Shown: in pieces, positions 8,348 to 12,023 of the stretch
Layout of the letters: each line of letters starts with the position of its first letter
Position numbering within the stretch: position 1 is the stretch's first letter
Source: an uncultured Lachnospiraceae bacterium
GTDB lineage: Bacteria; Bacillota_A; Clostridia; Lachnospirales; Lachnospiraceae
Direction: 5' to 3'
Length of the DNA stretch: 12,023 nt
NCBI GenBank assembly: GCA_900555005.1
Contig: USJM01000042.1
Coordinates: forward strand, 1-12,023
Program-made: the position numbers and the translations under genes
The notes under the pieces: generated by a model
The model's input: the letters and a program-made list of their open reading frames with translations, nothing else
Databases searched by the model: none
Told to the model about the DNA's origin: nothing

Positions 8348-8376
8348 ATTCTACTATTTCTGCCGGTTTCTGTAAA
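8348..8376 (-). promoter_or_regulatory. Sigma-A-type promoter for aspS
   Basis: On the minus strand, TTTACA (8376-8371) and TAGAAT (8353-8348) have 17-bp spacing, with five of six consensus bases in each. Transcription would start near 8341, leaving a leader of about 86 bases before the ATG. That leader is too short for a T-box riboswitch, and I see no T-box sequence in it. The 21-bp tandem repeat lies five bases upstream of the -35. Confidence 0.6.
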
Positions 8377-8381
8377 CCAGC

Positions 8382-8423
8382 CAGCTGCAACCTTCGTAAA
8401 GTCAGCTGCAGCCTCCGCAAAGT
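8382..8423. repeat. Two-copy 21-bp tandem repeat between nrdG and the aspS promoter
   Basis: Copy 1 (8382-8402) and copy 2 (8403-8423) abut exactly and match at 18 of 21 positions. Both begin with the palindrome CAGCTG and end in AAAGT. The 21-bp period equals two helical turns, so both copies present the same DNA face. The array sits between the nrdG stop and the aspS -35 element. A short minus-strand frame reads through it after nrdG, but it has no start or ribosome site of its own outside nrdG. Confidence 0.75.
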
Positions 8424-8458
8424 CCTTCCCGGACGGTCCTTTCAGAGTCCGTATCTCT

Positions 8459-9043
8459 TTACGGCGCAGTCCTGGTCGGAATGTAAACACCCTCATAGTG
8501 CTTGATCTCATGATCCCGCTTCCGCTCATCCGGGACCTGATATCCGTGGAGCCCGATCAGCCGCTGATTGCTGCTCCCGCGAAACAGGAGCGTGGAATCC
8601 TTCTTCTCCAGTACAAACTCGCCATCCACCAGACAGTCAATATAGGAAAGCATTTCGTCCGTCACCTCAGTCCGGACCTTCACTCCTGTGCTGGATACAC
8701 TGTCACTCAGAAGATCCTTCTCGTATGTATACCCTGTATAGCACCAGATGTCCTTTTCCGGATACGTTTCCCGGACCTTTCTGAGCAGCTTCACCAGCAC
8801 ACGCTGGTTCTCCGGTTCAAATGGCTCTCCGCCCAGCAGCGTCAGCCCCTGGATGTACACCGGGCTCAGCAGCCGCAGAAGCTCCGCCTGCGTCTCCTCC
8901 GTATAAGGCTTTCCATACTGGAAATCCCAGGCCATCGCATTGAAGCACTCCCTGCAGTGATGCCGGCAGCCTGACACAAACAGGCTGACCCTCACGCCTG
9001 GTCCGTCGGCAACATCGACTCCTTTGATATTCGCGTAGTACAT
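8459..9043 (-). CDS. nrdG: Anaerobic ribonucleotide reductase activating protein (radical SAM)
   Basis: NrdG cleaves S-adenosylmethionine with a [4Fe-4S] cluster to place the glycyl radical on NrdD. The 194-residue product carries the radical-SAM cysteines C26, C30 and C33 in SGCRHHCREC (Cx3Cx2C, the usual NrdG spacing). It also has the SAM-binding GGEP at 71-74 (GLTLLGGEPFEPENQ) and the downstream blocks DIWCYTGYTYE and YIDCLVDGEF. The frame is open 22 codons further upstream. The ATG at 9043 is preferred because MYYANIKGVDVADGPG is the family-like N-terminus and GGGAG lies seven bases upstream. It lies 243 bp after nrdD on the same strand, the usual nrdD-nrdG order. A hairpin in that gap may reduce read-through. 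The C-terminus ends at TAA 8461-8459 and shows no lesion. Confidence 0.95.
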   Translation of the reverse strand: MYYANIKGVDVADGPGVRVSLFVSGCRHHCRECFNAMAWDFQYGKPYTEETQAELLRLLSPVYIQGLTLLGGEPFEPENQRVLVKLLRKVRETYPEKDIWCYTGYTYEKDLLSDSVSSTGVKVRTEVTDEMLSYIDCLVDGEFVLEKKDSTLLFRGSSNQRLIGLHGYQVPDERKRDHEIKHYEGVYIPTRTAP

Positions 9044-9197
9044 ATTGCTTCTCCCATCCCGTTGTTCTTGTGTCTTCCGGCTGCCGTCCATTTGCGCATG
9101 AGACTGCATTTTTCACAGCTGCCGCACCTCTCCACCTTCCCGGTTCAGCCAGGCGGCATCCGGTTCATGTTAAGCCGGCATCTTTCAAGCCTGAAGA

Positions 9198-9228
9198 AAC
9201 AGGCGCCCGCTTCAATCGGACGCCTGTT
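9198..9228 (-). terminator. Hairpin in the nrdD-nrdG gap, terminator or attenuating structure
   Basis: Read on the minus strand, AACAGGCGTCCG and CGGGCGCCTGTT form a 12-bp stem (one G-T pair) around the seven-base loop ATTGAAG. The stem is followed by TCTTC, so the T tract is TTTCTTC, modest for an intrinsic terminator. It begins about 59 bases past the nrdD stop and ends about 155 bases before the nrdG start. No convincing separate nrdG promoter is visible, so partial read-through is the simplest reading. The rest of the 243-bp gap (9044-9286) shows no gene. Confidence 0.55.
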
Positions 9229-9286
9229 CCCATCATTCATATGGTGATTCAGATACTTTTGAGCCACCGCTCCTGCGTGCTTGCGA

Positions 9287-11541
9287 TTACAGGTGCAGTA
9301 CCCTGTCCTTGATCTCCTGCGTTCTTCCCTGATTCCAGAACTGGGTTCCGATATAACCACAGGTACGTCTTGCAACGGACATCTTGGTCTGATCGGTATT
9401 GCCGCAGTTCGGGCAGACCCAGATCAGCTTTCCGTGCTCATCCTCGTGGATCTGAATCTCCCCATCATAACCGCAGACCTCACAGTAATCGCTCTTGGTG
9501 TTGAGCTCCGCATACATGATGTTCTCATAGATGAACTGCATAACCGAAAGCACTGCCGGAATATTGTCCTGCAGGTTCGGCACCTCCACATAGCTGATTG
9601 CGCCGCCCGGGGAGAGCTTCTGGAACTCCGACTCGAACTCCAGCTTGCGGAATGCGTCGATCTTCTCTCTGACATTCACATGGTAGCTGTTGGTGATGTA
9701 GTTATGGTCTGTGACATCCTTAATGATACCGAACCGCTTCTGCAGGCACTTTGCAAACTTGTATGTTGTGGATTCCATCGGTGTACCGTAGAGCGAGTAG
9801 CTGATATTCTCCGCTTTTCTCCACTTCATGCAGTAATCATTCAGCGTCTGCATGACCTTCAGTGCAAATGGCTTTGCCTCCTCATCGGTGTGACTCTTTC
9901 CGGTCATCTCCACGCACATCTCATACAGGCCGGCATAGCCGAGGCTGATGGTCGAGTAGTTTCCGAACAGCAGCTTGTCTATCTTCTCGCCCTTCTTCAG
10001 TCTTGCAAGCGCGCCATACTGCCAGAGAATCGGTGCCACATCTGACGGCGTACCCATGAGTCTCTCATGACGGCAGCGGAGCGCCCTGTGGCAAAGCTCC
10101 AGACGCTCATCGAGAATCTTCCAGAATTCGTCAAACTTGTCCGTTCCGGTCTTCTCCGCCTCCCGGACAGCAGAGCAGGCGACGTCGACGAGGTTGATCG
10201 TGACAACCCCCTGATTGAAGCGGCCATAGTACTTGTGCTGCCCCGGCGTGTAATCTCCTGCCTCTGCCTTGTTGCCAGCGTTGCAAAGTCCCTCCGGCTG
10301 CTGTTCATTGTCCGGTGTCAGAAAACTTCTGCAGCCCATGCACGGATAGACATCGCCCTTGAGCTCCTTCATCTTCTTCGCAGAGATATAGTCCGGCACC
10401 ATCCGCTTTGCCGTGCATTCCGCAGCCAGCTTCGTCAGATACCAGTACTTGGAATCCTCTGTGATGTTGTCCTCATCCAGCACATAGATCAGCTTCGGGA
10501 ACGCCGGCGTGATCCACACGCCCTTCTCGTTCTTGACGCCCTGCATCCGCTGGCGGAGCACCTCCTCAATCAGCATCGCCAGGTCTTCCCGGGTCTGCCC
10601 CTCCGGCACTTCGTCCAGATACATGAACATCGTCACAAACGGCGCCTGACCGTTGCAGGTCATCAGTGTAATAGCTGATACTGAATCGTCTGGATTCCCC
10701 TTGTAACCTCATCCTTCAGGCGGATCTCGGCGATCGACTCAACCTTCTTCTCGTCAATCTCTTCCCCGACCGCCCGGAGCTCATCTGCCGTCTGCTTTCT
10801 GAGTTTCTTTCTGCTGATGTCGACAAACGGCGCCAGATGTGCCAGCGTGAAGGACTGCCCGCCGTACTGGTTGGATGCCACCTGCGCGACAATCTGCGTC
10901 GTGACATTCGCTGCTGTGTAGAAGCTGTGCGGCTTCTCAATCAGCGTCTCGCTGATGACCGTCCCGTTCTGAAGCATATCCTCCAGGTTGATCAGGTCGC
11001 AGTTGTGTTCCTTCTGTGCATAATAGTCCGAATCATGAAAATGAATGATCCCAGCTTCATGCGCCCGGACAACCTCCTCCGGAAGCAGGATTCTGCGGCT
11101 CAGATCCCGGCTGACCTCACCGGCCATATAATCACGCTGAGTGGAGTTGATGACAGGATTCTTGTTGGAGTTCTCCTGCTTTACTTCCTCATTGTTCTGC
11201 TCGATCAGCGCCAGGATACCGTCGTCGGTCGTGTTGGACTTGCGCGCAAGCGTCCTCTTGTAACGGTAGCGGACATACTTCTGCGCCACCTCAAAGCCGC
11301 GCATCTCCATGATACCGGTCTCGACCATGTCCTGAATGTCCTCGACATTGACCGCATGAGGCGCCCTGCGGACCTCCCGGGCGACATTCTCGGACACCGC
11401 ACGGATCTGCACATCGCTCATCTGGTGGATCGGATCCACCTCCTTGTTCGCCTTCGCAATGGCATTGAAGATCTTCTCAATGTCAAACGTAACTTCCTCT
11501 CCGTTGCGCTTGATCACGTTTGTCTGTACATTCTCTTCCAC
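9287..11541 (-). CDS. nrdD: Anaerobic (class III) ribonucleoside-triphosphate reductase, one frameshift
   Basis: This glycyl-radical enzyme makes deoxyribonucleotides without oxygen. With one base restored near 10673, the product is about 751 residues, normal for the family. The N-terminal ATP-cone (VIKRNGEEVTFDIEKIFNAI) is the allosteric domain. The catalytic barrel follows, with HFHDSDYYAQKEHNCDL, GGQSFTLAHLAPFVDISRKK, GIQTIQYQ and, after the shift, LMTCNGQAPFVTMFMY. The later blocks are MGCRSFLTP, GVVTINL and SLGYAGLYE. The zinc ribbon has CEVC and CPNC, and the glycyl-radical loop is RRTCGYIGTQFW near the C-terminus. The frame is open to a TTG at 11607, but I prefer the GTG at 11541, preceded by GGGGCGGAG five bases upstream; this start is uncertain. 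Uncorrected, the first part stops at 10663 and a second frame begins at an ATG sharing one base with that stop (TGATG). Regulated probably by NrdR and coupled to nrdG downstream. Confidence 0.93.
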
Positions 11542-11901
11542 GATAGCTCCGCCCCTTCCCACTGATTCATCATACAATACCTTATCCTTGCCGGAATTCT
11601 TCTGCAAACACGCACAGATTGTCTGTTTATTCTGTCAGCAGCCGCTCATATTTCATTTGCTTTATCCAGATATAGGCATGTATGTTTTCTTTTTCACAAT
11701 ATCTTGTATGTTTGTGCCTTGCTATCATATCGCAGCAGCTCTCCTTTTGCAACATGGCAAAATAGACAAACTCCTGACTGCCTTTTTCAAAAGCCAGCCC
11801 GCAGGATCCTTCCGGAACGCGGAAATCAGGCAACTCTCCAAACGCTTCCCCGCTGACAGACGGCGTGCGCTGCGGCTGATGATCCCGAACATATCAGGAT
11901 T
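11542..11901. other. Non-coding stretch upstream of nrdD
   Basis: About 360 bases without a gene I can support. From right to left it holds an unexplained stretch (11710-11901), the NrdR-box/promoter cluster (11663-11709), and the proposed nrdD leader of about 120 bases ending in the GGGGCGGAG ribosome site. A 68-codon minus-strand frame (11627-11833) runs across it. That frame covers the promoter and boxes, starts only at TTG and resembles nothing I recognise. Confidence 0.5.
11663..11709 (-). promoter_or_regulatory. nrdD promoter overlapped by a pair of NrdR-like boxes
   Basis: The 16-mer at 11694-11709 (TCACAATATCTTGTAT) matches 13 of 16 positions of the NrdR-box form ACACAATATATTGTGT. 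A weaker copy at 11663-11678 keeps eight of ten bases of the core CWATATATWG. Their centres are 31 bp apart, the spacing known for NrdR box pairs. On the minus strand TTGTGA (11699-11694) inside the strong box is a plausible -35, and TATATC (11674-11669) or CTATAT inside the weak box is a plausible -10, with 18-19 bp spacing. NrdR is the ATP-cone repressor that controls ribonucleotide reductase operons, so the arrangement would block this promoter directly. The nrdR gene itself is not in the window. Confidence 0.55.
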
Positions 11902-12023
11902 TCAGCGGCTGCTGCACACGCTTCGTGCAATTTGACGAAGCCAGCCGCCAGGAGTCATGATCTGCAAGCAAGCCTGCATCATGGCTTCCGGCTCGCCGCC
12001 TTCACAAAAATCCACGCCAACGT
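11902..12023 (-). CDS. Possible C-terminal end of an unknown protein, cut by the window edge
   Basis: A minus-strand frame is open from the right edge to a TGA at 11904-11902, giving 40 codons (VGVDFCEGGEPEAMMQACLQ onward, ending in ARSVCSSR). I recognise no family. The composition is plausible for protein, but the stretch is short, and a neighbouring minus frame is also open for about 40 codons over 11845-11961. A frameshift like those in nearby genes could therefore be involved. The gene would be transcribed towards nrdD, with its end about 190 bases upstream of the NrdR boxes. Treat as tentative. Confidence 0.25.
   Translation of the reverse strand, partial: VGVDFCEGGEPEAMMQACLQIMTPGGWLRQIARSVCSSR

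Noticed and set aside
8335..8529. 64-codon minus-strand frame over the 21-bp repeat
   Set aside because: Its first half is an out-of-frame reading of the nrdG 3' end, and its second half is the translated tandem repeat plus the aspS promoter. There is no independent start signal.
9281..10045. Plus-strand frames antisense to nrdD (also 10067-10678 and 10837-11565)
   Set aside because: They are shadows of a highly conserved minus-strand gene. They are Leu/His/Arg-rich, as expected for reverse-complement reading, and have no family resemblance.
10663..10663. Programmed -1 frameshift in nrdD
   Set aside because: No X-XXY-YYZ slippery heptamer precedes the switch. NrdD is not known to use recoding, and the same kind of one-base loss recurs in aspS.
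11627..11833. 68-codon minus-strand frame upstream of nrdD
   Set aside because: It starts only at TTG, covers the proposed NrdR boxes and promoter, and matches no family I know. A slight resemblance of VPEGSCGLAF to small DUF3343-type proteins is too weak to use.
11956..11983. Inverted repeat CATGAT...ATCATG near the right edge, considered as a terminator
   Set aside because: It has a 2-base bulge and no T tract on either strand, and it falls inside the possible partial coding sequence.

Overview
The window reads as chromosomal DNA of a moderately GC-rich anaerobic Firmicute, most likely of the Lachnospiraceae/Clostridia type. The reasons are a class III (oxygen-sensitive) ribonucleotide reductase with its activase, AspRS wording typical of clostridial enzymes (e.g. 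[18 protein letters not shown]), strong AGGAGG-type ribosome sites, a Tad-type pilus pair of clostridial style, and NrdR-like boxes. The lineage is an inference from protein wording, not from a search.

Layout. Positions 1-1789 (minus) hold the first ~596 codons of a membrane-anchored PQQ-like beta-propeller protein that runs off the left edge. It is driven by a near-consensus promoter at 1831-1859. Divergent from it, on plus, are a type IV prepilin peptidase (1883-2569) and, 30 bp later, a TadZ/CpaE-like ATPase (2600-3715). No other Tad pilus gene is present in the window. From 3728 to the right edge everything is on the minus strand: gpsA (3728-4750) with its own promoter and an upstream array of 10-11 bp repeats; a MATE-family exporter (4971-6369); a hairpin terminator; aspS (6471-8255) with its own promoter and a 21-bp tandem repeat just upstream; nrdG (8459-9043); a hairpin; nrdD (9287-11541); and an nrdD promoter overlaid by two NrdR-like boxes 31 bp apart. 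The last ~120 bases may be the C-terminus of another minus-strand gene.

How the genes work together. nrdD and nrdG form the anaerobic deoxyribonucleotide-synthesis unit. gpsA supplies glycerol-3-phosphate for phospholipid synthesis and aspS charges tRNA-Asp. The exporter is an accessory gene sitting among housekeeping genes. The prepilin peptidase and TadZ-like protein would serve a Flp/Tad pilus or pseudopilus encoded elsewhere.

Main caveat. Three neighbouring minus-strand genes (MATE, aspS, nrdD) are each broken by frameshifts, five in total between about 6200 and 10675. At least four look like one missing base, and conserved motifs survive on both sides. Because aspS is essential and otherwise perfectly conserved, I read these mainly as sequencing or assembly indels rather than gene decay. 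No new defence or mobile system is visible. The most interesting non-coding signals are the helically phased repeats upstream of the gpsA and aspS promoters and the NrdR-box pair.
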